Assembly: GCF_010093305.1 (NCBI RefSeq) | Contig: NZ_PDWS01000015.1 | Location: 1 to 64,000 of the forward strand | Reading direction: 5' to 3' | Length of the DNA stretch: 64,000 bases | From: Pseudoxanthomonas sacheonensis | GTDB lineage: Bacteria > Pseudomonadota > Gammaproteobacteria > Xanthomonadales > Xanthomonadaceae | In this document: piece by piece, positions 1-9,002 of the stretch | How the letters are laid out: each line of letters starts with the position of its first letter | Position numbering within the stretch: the first letter of the stretch is position 1 | Position numbers and translations under genes: made by a program | The notes under the pieces: generated by a model | Database searches by the model: none | Told to the model about the DNA's origin: nothing | What the model saw: only the letters and a program-made list of their open reading frames with translations

Positions 1-174
1 GGAGGGGGGAACGCAGGGCGCGCGGGGAGTTGGGGTCGGTAGGCATCGGCACACAAAACAGCAGCAGCGCCGGACGCGGTCGCGTCCAGCGCAAGGAAGG
101 ACGCGCAGTTTAGCGTGCCCGGCGTCAGGGCCTGTTGACAGGCATCGGCAGCGGGACGATCCGTGCCAATGTCC

Positions 175-251
175 TTGTGGATCCGAGCTTGCTCGGATGC
201 TTTTGTCGTTTGCATTGAAGCAAGAGCATCCGAGCAAGCCCGGATCTACAA
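175..251. repeat. Inverted repeat, REPIN-like (GAGCTTGCTCGG type)
   Basis: Two inverted arms, one near 175-205 and one near 222-251, share the core GAGCTTGCTCGG and end in TTGTRG / CTACAA. The same element recurs at 14305-14375 and 52679-52748. It lies beyond the 3' end of the methyltransferase gene. Bases 1-174 to its left contain no gene I can support. Confidence 0.75.
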
Positions 252-264
252 AGTGCAGGGCGTG

Positions 265-1317
265 TTATGGCCTTGCTTCGAGCACCAGGTTGAAAGGAGT
301 CTCGGTGGCGCGCCGGAAGCGGCGGAAGCCGCCCTTGTCGACCATGATGGCGCGCAATCTGGCTTCTCCGGCCTGCGCGCCCAATGCTGGCCCGTGGCGC
401 GCCAGCGATACCGGTACGCAGATCTGCGAAGAAGCGCCGTAGTAGACCCGTCCGACCGGATTGAGGTTCTCCTCGACCTTGTCGCCGGCGAAAGGCTCCA
501 CCAGCAGGCAATGGCCGTCGGCTTTCAGCGCCTGGCGTGCGTGCCGCGCGGCGCCGACGGGATCGCCCATGTCGTGCAGGCAATCGAAGAAGGCGATCAG
601 ATCGAAGTTGCGGTCGACGTAGCCGACGGCGTCCGCGACTTCGAAGCGTGCGTTGGCCACGCCGGCCGCTGCCGCGCGCTCGTTGGCTATGCGGATCGAT
701 TCGGGGTGGTAGTCGTAGCCGATGAATTGCGAATTCGGGTAAGCCTGCGCCATCAACACGGTGCTGGCGCCGTGGCCGCAGCCCACATCGGCGACCTTGG
801 CGTTGCCGGCGAGCTTGTCCACCAGTCCGTCCAGCGTGGGCAGCCATTCGTCCAGCAGGTGAGCGTGGTAGCCGGCCCTGAAGAAGCGTTCGGTGCCATG
901 GAACAGGCAGGGGTGGTGCTCGCCCCATTCCATACCGGCGCCGCTGCGGAAATTCTCCAGGGTGCGGTCCAGGGTATGGAAGGTGTCTTCGACGATGTTG
1001 TAGGCGCCGGGCAGGTCGACCGGGCCGTCCGGATCGGCCAGGCACAGGGCCTGCTCGTCGCTCAGCGCGTATCGGCCGCTATCGGCGTCGTAGCTCACGT
1101 AGCCGCCGGCGGCCTGGTTGCCCAGCCATTCGCGGATGTAGCGCTCATGGGTGCCTGTGCGTGCGGCGAGTTCGGCGGGAGTGGCGGGTTCTTCGGCCAG
1201 TGCCCGGTACAGGCCCAGCCGGTCGCCTACCAGCATCAGGCTGGCGCTGATCGCCGCGCCCAGGTCGCCGACCGCTTTGCCCAGAAAATCGTTGAGTTTT
1301 GCTTGGTCTATGTTCAT
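265..1317 (-). CDS. SAM-dependent methyltransferase with N-terminal winged helix
   Basis: A 350-residue class I methyltransferase. Residues about 1-110 look like a winged-helix/dimerisation domain of the kind found before Rv2258c-like and O-methyltransferase-type enzymes. The Rossmann domain follows, with the SAM-binding glycine loop VADVGCGHGAST near residue 175, the acidic strand-2 motif IGYDYHPES, and the post-motif FFDCLHDMGDP. I chose the ATG at 1317 because the protein then begins just before the conserved N-terminal domain; the open frame extends further upstream without similarity. The substrate cannot be told from sequence. It stands alone, convergent to nothing and downstream of the GNAT gene on the same strand. 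Confidence 0.82.
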   Translation of the reverse strand: MNIDQAKLNDFLGKAVGDLGAAISASLMLVGDRLGLYRALAEEPATPAELAARTGTHERYIREWLGNQAAGGYVSYDADSGRYALSDEQALCLADPDGPVDLPGAYNIVEDTFHTLDRTLENFRSGAGMEWGEHHPCLFHGTERFFRAGYHAHLLDEWLPTLDGLVDKLAGNAKVADVGCGHGASTVLMAQAYPNSQFIGYDYHPESIRIANERAAAAGVANARFEVADAVGYVDRNFDLIAFFDCLHDMGDPVGAARHARQALKADGHCLLVEPFAGDKVEENLNPVGRVYYGASSQICVPVSLARHGPALGAQAGEARLRAIMVDKGGFRRFRRATETPFNLVLEARP

Positions 1318-1493
1318 GCGCGGCTCTTCCCGATAGTGGCGCGGCGGTGCCTGCCGCAGGCCCCCCATCAGGCGCAACGCATTTGCGGGAAACAGTCGGA
1401 CAGGCTGGCGACCGGAAATCGCCCGCGTTCGGCACTGGGGGTGGCGCGACGACGGAATCGTTCCTGCTTCCGTCTTGCCGAGCGCCGATCCGG

Positions 1494-2045
1494 TTACTCG
1501 TTGAGATCCAGCACCACCCGCACCAGGCCGGGGGTGTCGTCCTCGCGCATGCGCTTGAAACCCAGCGACTGGGCCAACTGCAGCATGGGATGGTTGTGGT
1601 CCAGCACGTCGCCGTACAGGCGGTCCAGCTTCTTGGTCTTGGCCCATTTCACCAGCTTGCGCATGAGCTGGCGGCCCAGGCCCTGGCCGGCGATGAAATG
1701 GCTGACCAGGATGGCGAACTCCGCCTCGCGGGTACGCGGGGTGATGGAGGCGCGTGCGACCGCGCCTACCAGCGCCTCGCCAGGAGGCAGGTTTTCGGCG
1801 GCGACCAGCGCGAACTCGTTGCGCGGATCGGGATGGCACAGGCGGTGCGCCATTTCCGGGGTCAGTTCCTTCAGCGCATACAGGAAGCGCTGGCGCACTT
1901 CCTCGGGACCCAGCAGCACGAACGCGCCCTGGATGGGCTCGGCGTCCTCGGGACGGATGGGGCGGATGAGCAGTTCGCGCCCATTGGGCATGCGGAAGTG
2001 CTCGTGCCAGGGCGGGAGACGTTTATGGCCATTCATGACAGGCAT
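1494..2045 (-). CDS. GNAT family N-acetyltransferase
   Basis: A 183-residue protein with one GNAT fold. The acetyl-CoA binding motif A is visible as GQGLGRQLMRKL near residue 120, followed by the motif-B segment LAQSLGFKRMRED. It resembles the stand-alone acetyltransferase domain found at the C-terminus of Pat/YfiQ-type protein acetylases (DGRELLIRPIRPED-type opening), so a protein lysine target is possible but not shown. A second ATG three codons downstream (position 2036) is an equally good start. The gap of 176 bases to the methyltransferase argues for separate transcription. Confidence 0.8.
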   Translation of the reverse strand: MPVMNGHKRLPPWHEHFRMPNGRELLIRPIRPEDAEPIQGAFVLLGPEEVRQRFLYALKELTPEMAHRLCHPDPRNEFALVAAENLPPGEALVGAVARASITPRTREAEFAILVSHFIAGQGLGRQLMRKLVKWAKTKKLDRLYGDVLDHNHPMLQLAQSLGFKRMREDDTPGLVRVVLDLNE

Positions 2046-2108
2046 ATGTTCCCAGATTTGCAGTGAACGGTTGCTCTAGCGGACCGCACGGCCGGCGCCC
2101 GCCGGAGT

Positions 2109-3062
<954 letters not shown>

Positions 3063-3117
3063 GGGGGCGTCAGTGCTGCGAACGAAGGAGCCGCGATTCT
3101 CGCACAGGACCCATGCA

Positions 3118-3975
3118 TCAGCCCTCGGCGCGCAGCCATTCCAGGCGGGTGGCCGCACCGGCTTCGCCCAGCGCCTTCTTCAGCAGCGGCAGCGCAGGGG
3201 CGATGTGCTTGTCGAACTGCCAGGGTGGGTTCAGCACCAGCAGGCCGCTGCCGTTCAAGCGCAACGGCGAATCGTCGGCGCGGATCTGCAATTCGGCCAA
3301 TAGCACCGATTTGGCCGGCAACGCGGCGGCCTTGCGGAAGAACGGCTGCAATGTGCGGCGCTGCTTGATGGGATACCAGATCGCGTAGGTCGCCTGCGGC
3401 CAGCGCTCGAGCGCTTCGCGCACGGTGGAGATGATCTGCGGGTATTCGTCGTCCTGCACTTCGTACGGCGGGTCTATCAGCACCAGCCCGCGCGCGAACT
3501 TGGTTGCGCCTTGTTTGGGTGGCAACATCGCCTTGATCGCCGCATAACCGTCGCGCGCATGCACGGCCACGCGCGGGTCGTGGGCGAACAATTCCTTGAG
3601 CGCCGCCGCTTCCTCCGGCTGCAGCTCGCAGGCGGCCAGCCGGTCCTGTTCGCGCAGGGCTTGCGCGACCAGCAGCGGCGAACCGGGGTAGGCGATCAGC
3701 GCGCCGACCGGATTGTTGGCTTCCACCGCGCGCAGGTAGCGTTCCACCACTTCGGGCATCTTCGCTTCGCCCATCAGCCTGAGGATGCCGGCGTCGGCTT
3801 CGCCGGTCTTGCGGCTTTCCGGAGCGGCCAGCAGGTAGCGCCCGCGTCCGGCGTGGGTATCGAGCACGAAGAACGGCGCGTCCTTGCGTTTAAGCGCGTC
3901 CAGCAAGGCCAGCAGCACGATGTGCTTTAGCACGTCGGCATGGTTGCCGGCATGGAAGGCGTGGCGATAGTTCAT
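3118..3975 (-). CDS. rlmJ: 23S rRNA (adenine2030-N6)-methyltransferase RlmJ
   Basis: A 285-residue SAM-dependent enzyme that methylates N6 of A2030 in 23S rRNA; E. coli RlmJ is about the same length. Visible marks are the family N-terminus MNYRHAFHAGNHADVLKH, the SAM-binding DTHAGRGRY segment, and the N6-adenine methyltransferase catalytic motif DPPYE near residue 165. The ATG at 3975 gives exactly the conserved N-terminus. It is transcribed divergently from creB, with only 31 bases between the two start codons. Confidence 0.93.
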   Translation of the reverse strand: MNYRHAFHAGNHADVLKHIVLLALLDALKRKDAPFFVLDTHAGRGRYLLAAPESRKTGEADAGILRLMGEAKMPEVVERYLRAVEANNPVGALIAYPGSPLLVAQALREQDRLAACELQPEEAAALKELFAHDPRVAVHARDGYAAIKAMLPPKQGATKFARGLVLIDPPYEVQDDEYPQIISTVREALERWPQATYAIWYPIKQRRTLQPFFRKAAALPAKSVLLAELQIRADDSPLRLNGSGLLVLNPPWQFDKHIAPALPLLKKALGEAGAATRLEWLRAEG

Positions 3976-3981
3976 GGGCGA

Positions 3982-4000
3982 CAGGATAGCCGGTATCCTG
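3982..4000. promoter_or_regulatory. Palindrome between rlmJ and creB
   Basis: CAGGATA, a five-base spacer, then TATCCTG, filling most of the 31-base gap between the divergent rlmJ and creB starts. It could be an operator or overlap the creB ribosome binding region. No regulator is known to bind it. Confidence 0.35.
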
Positions 4001-4006
4001 CGGCCC

Positions 4007-4699
4007 ATGCCCTTGATCCTGATCGCCGAAGACGAACCCGCCATCGCAGATGCCGTCCTGTACGCGCTGCGCAGCGAGGGCCTGGATGCCGAACACTGCC
4101 TGCTGGGCCGCGAAATCGCACCGCGCGTGCGCCAGGGTGGGGTCGATGTGGTGGTGCTGGACGTGGGGCTGCCGGACCGCAGCGGTTTCGATGTCTGTCG
4201 CGAGTTGCGCAGCTCTAAGGAAGCATGGGTCAGCGAAGTGCCGGTGATCTTCCTGACCGCGCGCAACGACGAGATCGACCGCGTGCTGGGATTGGAACTG
4301 GGGGCCGACGACTACATGGCCAAGCCGTTCTCTCCGCGCGAACTGGTGGCGCGGGTGCGCGCGCGCCTGCGCAGAAGCCAGGCCGGACCGGCGGATGCGA
4401 AGGAGCCGGCGCAAGGCGACTTCGAGCTGGACCGCGAAGGCCACCGCATCCGTTTCCGCGGCACCACGCTGGAACTGACCCGTTACGAATACATGCTGCT
4501 GGCGGCCTTGCTGCACCGCCCCGGCGCCATCCTCAGCCGCGCGCAACTGATGGACCGCGGCTGGGACAGCGATGCCGACAGCGCGGACCGCACCGTGGAC
4601 ACCCATATCAAGACCCTGCGCGCGAAGCTGCGCGCGGCCGGCGCCGAGAACGATCCGATCCGCACCCATCGCGGCCTCGGCTACGCGCTGGAGATCTGA
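4007..4699 (+). CDS. creB: Response regulator CreB
   Basis: A 230-residue OmpR/PhoB-type regulator. The receiver domain covers about residues 1-120: acidic pocket AEDEP near residue 8, phospho-acceptor Asp in VVLDVGLPD near residue 50, Thr in FLTARNDE and Lys in MAKPFSPREL. A winged-helix DNA-binding domain follows from residue about 135. Its stop codon overlaps the start of the kinase gene (ATGA), and the kinase and downstream creD identify it as CreB. Known CreB proteins bind tandem TTCAC repeats spaced by six bases and switch on creD; in Stenotrophomonas and Aeromonas the homologue influences beta-lactamase expression. Confidence 0.9.
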   Translation: MPLILIAEDEPAIADAVLYALRSEGLDAEHCLLGREIAPRVRQGGVDVVVLDVGLPDRSGFDVCRELRSSKEAWVSEVPVIFLTARNDEIDRVLGLELGADDYMAKPFSPRELVARVRARLRRSQAGPADAKEPAQGDFELDREGHRIRFRGTTLELTRYEYMLLAALLHRPGAILSRAQLMDRGWDSDADSADRTVDTHIKTLRAKLRAAGAENDPIRTHRGLGYALEI

Positions 4700-6129
4700 T
4701 GCGTCTGGGCCTGCGCTTGTTCCTCGGGTTCTTCCTGATCGTCGGGCTGGCGGCGTTCTTCGTGATGCGCGTGTTCGTCAACGAGGTGAAGCCGGGCGTG
4801 CGCCAGGCCATGGAGTCCACGCTGGTCGACGCGGCCAACGTGCTGGCGGTGATGGCGGCCGACGATCTGAAGTCCGGCCATATCGCCGACGGCCAGTTCG
4901 TGCGCGACCTGGCGCTGGCCCAGCGCCGCGAATTGAACGCCACGGTCTGGCAGTTCCCCAAGCGCAGCATCGACTACCGCATCAGCATCACCGATGCGCG
5001 CGGCATCGTGGTCTACGATTCGACGGGGCGCGACGTGGGCCGCGACAACTCCAGATGGAACGACGTCTATCGCACCTTGCGCGGCGAATACGGCGCGCGT
5101 TCCAGTCCGGCGACTCCGGGCGACGAAGAGCACACCGTCATGCATGTGGCCGCGCCCATCCGCGACGGCGACGAACTCATCGGCGTGCTGACGCTTTCGC
5201 AGCCCAACGAAACCTTCGAGCCCTTCATCGCCGCCAGCCAGCGCAACATCATGCGGCGCGGCGGCTGGCTGATCGGCCTTTCCGCGCTGATCGGCCTGCT
5301 GATGACCTGGTGGCTGATGCGCGGCATCAACCGCCTCAACCGCTATGCGCAGGCGGTCAGCGCCGGCGAACGCGTGCCGCCTCTGCCATCGCGGCGCGAT
5401 GAAATAGGCGACCTGGGGCGCGCGGTCGAAACCATGCGCAGGAAACTGGAAGGCAAGGCCTACGTCGAGCAATACGTGCAGTCGCTGACCCACGAGATGA
5501 AGAGCCCGCTGGCGGCGATCCGCGGCGCGGCCGAGCTGTTGCAGGAATCCTTGCCGGAGGAAGACCGCAAGCGTTTCGCGCACAACATCCGGACCCAGGA
5601 GCAGCGCCTTACCGAAACCATCGACAAGCTGCTGGCGCTGGCGGAAGTGGAACAGCACGGCTGGCTGCAGAAGCTGGAGCCGGTGAATGTCGCTTCGTTG
5701 CTGACCGAGTCGGGCGAGGACGTGTCGGCGAAACTGGCGGCATCCGGGCTTGTCCTGTCGGTGGACGTCCACGATCAGCAGGCGACGGTGCAGGGGGATC
5801 CCTATCTGCTGCGGCAGGCGGTCTCCAATCTGCTGGACAACGCGATCGCGTTCTCGCCTTCGGGCGGCACTATCTCCCTGTCCAGCAGCACGGTCGACCG
5901 GTACATCGAGATCAGGGTCGCCGATCAAGGTCCTGGCGTCCCGGACTATGCACGGGACCGCGTTTTTGAGCGCTTCTATTCGCTGGCGCGTCCGTCGACT
6001 GGCCTGCGCAGCTCGGGTCTGGGGCTGCCGTTCGTTCGTGAAGTGGCCCGATTGCACGGAGGCGAGGCGGAACTCGCCTCGCTGGAAGCCGGCGGCGCGC
6101 TGGCTACGCTGCGGTTGCCCAAGGTCTGA
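4699..6129 (+). CDS. creC: Sensor histidine kinase CreC
   Basis: A 476-residue membrane kinase. A first transmembrane helix lies at residues about 5-27 and a second at about 185-205, enclosing a periplasmic sensor domain. A HAMP region, the phospho-acceptor motif SLTHEMKSPLAAI (His near residue 265), and the ATP-binding N, G1 and G2 boxes follow (NLLDNAIAFS, DQGPGVP, SGLGLPF). The start ATG overlaps the creB stop by one base, so the two are translationally coupled. It should phosphorylate CreB; in E. coli the signal is linked to growth on fermentation products in minimal medium, which cannot be inferred here. Confidence 0.9.
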   Translation: MRLGLRLFLGFFLIVGLAAFFVMRVFVNEVKPGVRQAMESTLVDAANVLAVMAADDLKSGHIADGQFVRDLALAQRRELNATVWQFPKRSIDYRISITDARGIVVYDSTGRDVGRDNSRWNDVYRTLRGEYGARSSPATPGDEEHTVMHVAAPIRDGDELIGVLTLSQPNETFEPFIAASQRNIMRRGGWLIGLSALIGLLMTWWLMRGINRLNRYAQAVSAGERVPPLPSRRDEIGDLGRAVETMRRKLEGKAYVEQYVQSLTHEMKSPLAAIRGAAELLQESLPEEDRKRFAHNIRTQEQRLTETIDKLLALAEVEQHGWLQKLEPVNVASLLTESGEDVSAKLAASGLVLSVDVHDQQATVQGDPYLLRQAVSNLLDNAIAFSPSGGTISLSSSTVDRYIEIRVADQGPGVPDYARDRVFERFYSLARPSTGLRSSGLGLPFVREVARLHGGEAELASLEAGGALATLRLPKV

Positions 6130-6170
6130 CCCAATAGGGCATCGTCCCACTTGGATGTCATCCAAGTAAG

Positions 6171-6272
6171 ACGTCATCCCAGCGAAAGCTGGGATCCATC
6201 TTGATCTTGCTCTAGATATTCCAGTGCAAAAGCCAAAGTCAAAATGGATCCCAGCTTTCGCTGGGATGACGA
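6171..6272. repeat. Dispersed inverted repeat (GTCATCCCAGCGAAAGCTGGGATCCA type)
   Basis: Two near-identical arms, about 6173-6199 and 6244-6270, in opposite orientation around a 45-base spacer. Each arm is itself a palindrome around CAGCGAAAGCTG. A variant with CATTCCAGCGAAAGCTGGAATCCA arms lies between moaD and moaE at 47266-47402. Elements of this look are common dispersed repeats in Xanthomonadaceae and Neisseria. Here it separates creC from creD. Confidence 0.8.
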
Positions 6273-6316
6273 CGGTCTTGGGAAGACGACTGGGGAAACC
6301 TCGAACTATTCCCGAC

Positions 6317-6332
6317 TTCACACAGACTTCAA
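6317..6332 (+). promoter_or_regulatory. Putative cre-tag (CreB binding site) upstream of creD
   Basis: TTCAC, six bases, then TTCAA. The published CreB/BlrA box is TTCAC-N6-TTCAC, so nine of ten defined bases match. It lies 67 bases upstream of the creD start and downstream of the creB-creC pair, which is where this box is expected. Confidence 0.65.
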
Positions 6333-6399
6333 ATTCGCCTCAAACCTTCCACACAAGCCCACTTCAGGCTATGCCCGTGTTCAATCCGGGGCAAAATCC

Positions 6400-7809
6400 A
6401 TGAAGTCGTTCAAACTGTTGTTGCGTTTCCTCACCGTCGGCGGCCTGGTGCTGTTGCTGCTGATCCCGCTGCTGATGATTCGCGGGACCATCAGCGACCG
6501 AGAACAATACCAACAGCAAGCCACCGAACGCGTTTCCCAAAGCATGGCCGGGCCGCAGCAGTTCATCGGACCGCTGCGGGTGGTGCCGTACAAGGAAACC
6601 CGCGTCGCCGACACCCTCAACGCGGCCGGCAAGCCCGAGCGTAAGACCGAGGTCGTGGAAGGCTACCTCTACCAGACGCCGAAAACGTTGCTCGTACAAG
6701 GCAGCCTCAAACCCGATACCCGTCGCATCGGCATCTACGACGTGCGCGTGTTCGAGTGGCAGGCTGGCGTGCAGGCCGGTTTCGAACCACTCGAGCTGCC
6801 TGCGGTGGAAGGCCGGGTCTATGGCGAGCCCACGCTGGTGATAGGCCTGGCGGACGTGCGCGGCGTGGTCGGTTCGCCGGACTTCAAGGTGGACGGTCGC
6901 CCGGTGGCGATGGAGTCGGGTACCGCCAGTCTCGCCGGACGCATGAGCGGCATGCACGCGGGCCTGCCGCAGGCGGCCGGTATCGCGCTGCCGGCCAGCC
7001 AGGTGATCGCCAATTTCCGGCTCAATGGCACCCAGGCGCTAGGCATCAGTCCGATCGCCGACAGCAACCGGATCACCATCGGCTCGACCTGGCCGCACCC
7101 GCTATTCGGTGGCAGTTTCCTGCCCAATCGCAAACAGATCCGTGCCGATGGATTTTCCGGCGACTGGGAAATCTCGTCGCTGGCCAGCTCGGCGCAATCG
7201 CAGCTGGGCGAGCAACTGAGCGAAGGGGAAGGCTCGTTGACCCGCCGCAGTCTGCGCAGCTACCGCGGGGACAGCAAAGAGCTCTCGCCGGCCGCGGCGC
7301 CTTCGCCGTCCGGCGTCGACACAGAGATCGACAGCGTGGACATCAGCCTGGTCGATCCCACCGATGTCTATACCCAGGTCGACCGCGCCAGCAAATACGG
7401 CATCCTGTTCGTAGTGCTCACCTTCGTGGCCTTCGGCCTGTTCGAGCTGATCAAGCGCCTGCCTATCCATCCTCTGCAGTATCTGCTGGTAGGCCTTGCG
7501 CTGGCGATCTTCTTCCTGCTGCTGCTCAGTCTGTCCGAGCACATCGAGTTCGTGAAGGCTTATCTGATATCGGCGGTCGCTTGCATCGGGCTGCAGTTCG
7601 TCTACCTGTCGGGAGTGCTGAAAAGCTGGCTGCGCGCCGGTGGGTTCGCGGTGATGCTCACCACGCTCTATGGCGTTCTCTACAGCCTGCTGATCTCCGA
7701 AGACAACGCCTTGCTGATGGGTTCGCTGCTGCTGTTCGGCATCCTGGCCGCGATCATGTGGATCACGCGCAAGGTGGACTGGTACGAACTCGGCTCCTCG
7801 CTGCGCTGA
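6400..7809 (+). CDS. creD: Inner-membrane protein CreD
   Basis: A 469-residue CreD family protein. A first transmembrane helix (about residues 10-30) is followed by a large periplasmic domain rich in beta structure (residues about 35-320) and five or six transmembrane helices from about residue 335 to the end. That is the family architecture, and the length is close to E. coli CreD (450). The ATG at 6400 places the hydrophobic helix at the N-terminus; the frame is open further upstream but runs into the repeat. CreD is the main known target of CreB and protects the envelope in several gammaproteobacteria, by an unclear mechanism. Confidence 0.9.
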   Translation: MKSFKLLLRFLTVGGLVLLLLIPLLMIRGTISDREQYQQQATERVSQSMAGPQQFIGPLRVVPYKETRVADTLNAAGKPERKTEVVEGYLYQTPKTLLVQGSLKPDTRRIGIYDVRVFEWQAGVQAGFEPLELPAVEGRVYGEPTLVIGLADVRGVVGSPDFKVDGRPVAMESGTASLAGRMSGMHAGLPQAAGIALPASQVIANFRLNGTQALGISPIADSNRITIGSTWPHPLFGGSFLPNRKQIRADGFSGDWEISSLASSAQSQLGEQLSEGEGSLTRRSLRSYRGDSKELSPAAAPSPSGVDTEIDSVDISLVDPTDVYTQVDRASKYGILFVVLTFVAFGLFELIKRLPIHPLQYLLVGLALAIFFLLLLSLSEHIEFVKAYLISAVACIGLQFVYLSGVLKSWLRAGGFAVMLTTLYGVLYSLLISEDNALLMGSLLLFGILAAIMWITRKVDWYELGSSLR

Positions 7810-7816
7810 GGTCGAC

Positions 7817-8266
7817 ATGGCCAATGCGCGGACATTGCACCGTCGCGCCGTCCGGGTGCTGCCGGAGGTCATCAAGACCTCCGGCGTACTCCTGGAAACG
7901 GCGGAGCAGAACGAGCTTGCCGCGATGCTGTTCCCTTTGCGGCGCAGATCGAGCGGTGCGGTGTTGTTCCGGATTTCCGCGGAAATGGCCGAAGCGATGG
8001 GAAACGAACCACTGGTCTACCTCAAGGAAGCGACGCGGGCCAGGGAAGGCCTTGGCCGCTGGGACGCTCCTTTCGTTTACAGGCAGTGGCGGAGGGCATG
8101 GATACCGGCAGGCTGGGTATCGACGATATCGCTCGAGCATGCCGAAGAGTCGCCGCGTTCCATCAGCGGGTCGGTGCAGGCGTGCTTCACGACCAAGACC
8201 GATGGCAAGGCGTTGTTGGTGGTGATTCCGGACAAACGCATGGTGGCTTATGTCTGGCGCGACTGA
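7817..8266 (+). CDS. Hypothetical protein downstream of creD
   Basis: A 149-residue soluble protein I do not recognise. It has no signal peptide and no membrane helix, and it is basic (many Arg). The N-terminal third is helical and charged; the C-terminal half has alternating hydrophobic residues, ending in ALLVVIPDKRMVAYVWRD. It starts seven bases after the creD stop, so it is probably in the same transcript and may belong to the CreB regulon by position. A frame of this length with an ATG start and normal codon use is likely real. Confidence 0.6.
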   Translation: MANARTLHRRAVRVLPEVIKTSGVLLETAEQNELAAMLFPLRRRSSGAVLFRISAEMAEAMGNEPLVYLKEATRAREGLGRWDAPFVYRQWRRAWIPAGWVSTISLEHAEESPRSISGSVQACFTTKTDGKALLVVIPDKRMVAYVWRD

Positions 8267-8283
8267 TTGGCCGGGGATGGAAC

Positions 8284-8348
8284 TGTAGGAGCGACGCAAG
8301 TCGCGAAGCTCATAGCTACGAAACTTCGCGACTTGCGTCGCTCCTACC
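8284..8348. repeat. Inverted repeat, TGTAGGAGCGACGCAAGTCGCGA type
   Basis: Near-perfect inverted arms of about 26 bases (from 8284 and ending at 8347) around a short spacer. The outer ends read TGTAGGAGC / GCTCCTAC, shared with the elements at 9879, 40911 and 52152, but the inner core GACGCAAGTCGCGA is different. It lies in the gap between the hypothetical gene and the acetyltransferase gene and could form one long hairpin in RNA. Confidence 0.8.
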
Positions 8349-8396
8349 GGCCAAACCCCGCTCGCCCCGGCCGGTGGCGTGCGGTAGAGTCTCAGG

Positions 8397-9002
8397 ATGG
8401 ACTCTCCGCACACCATCGGCCTTTTTCGCGGGCCAGAAATCCTGCCCTGGCTTGAGGACGCGGCACGCCTGCGCATAAGCGTGTTCCGCGAATGGCCGTA
8501 CCTCTACGACGGCAATTTCGAATACGAGCGGGACTATCTGGCGGCCTACGCGCAGTCGAAGGAAAGCCTGCTCGTTCTGGCCCTGGACGGCGACGAAGTA
8601 GTCGGTGCGTCTACGGGGATGCCGCTGGCCGACAGCGAGCCTGCGTTCCGCCAACCGTTCGTGGAGCAGGGCATGCCGGTCGGATCGGTTTTCTATTTCG
8701 GCGAATCCGTGCTGCTTTCCGCTTATCGCGGGCGCGGCATCGGCCATGCTTTCTTCGACAGCCGCGAGGCGCATGCGCGCGCGCTGGGACGGTTCCGATG
8801 GACGGCGTTCTGCTCCGTGGATCGGGACGCCGCGGATACACGGCGCCCCGATGGCTATCGGCCCAACGATGCGTTCTGGAGCAATCGCGGCTATCAGAGT
8901 CGGCCAGGCATGGCCATGCGCCTGCCATGGCAGGAAGCGGGCCGCGGCGAAGTGGACCATTCGCTTACCTTCTGGCTGCGCGAACTGGAGCAGGCCGCAT
9001 GA
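8397..9002 (+). CDS. GNAT family N-acetyltransferase (paired with nitrilase)
   Basis: A 201-residue acetyltransferase. The central acetyl-CoA loop is visible as YRGRGIGHAFFDSRE around residues 118-133, preceded by the beta-strand SVFYFGESVLL. Its stop codon overlaps the ATG of the following nitrilase gene (ATGA), so translation is coupled. In several bacteria the two domains form one polypeptide (the B. subtilis YhcX type), which supports a joint pathway. The substrate of the pair is unknown. The ATG at 8397 lies 49 bases after the repeat, with no strong Shine-Dalgarno sequence. Confidence 0.82.
   Translation: MDSPHTIGLFRGPEILPWLEDAARLRISVFREWPYLYDGNFEYERDYLAAYAQSKESLLVLALDGDEVVGASTGMPLADSEPAFRQPFVEQGMPVGSVFYFGESVLLSAYRGRGIGHAFFDSREAHARALGRFRWTAFCSVDRDAADTRRPDGYRPNDAFWSNRGYQSRPGMAMRLPWQEAGRGEVDHSLTFWLRELEQAA

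Noticed and set aside
163-2079. 638-residue plus-strand frame at the window start
   Set aside because: It lies opposite two well-supported minus-strand genes and has low-complexity composition typical of a GC-rich shadow frame.
6756-8225. 489-residue frame inside creD
   Set aside because: It is a +1/+2 shadow of creD with Arg/Ala-rich composition; creD itself is fully supported.
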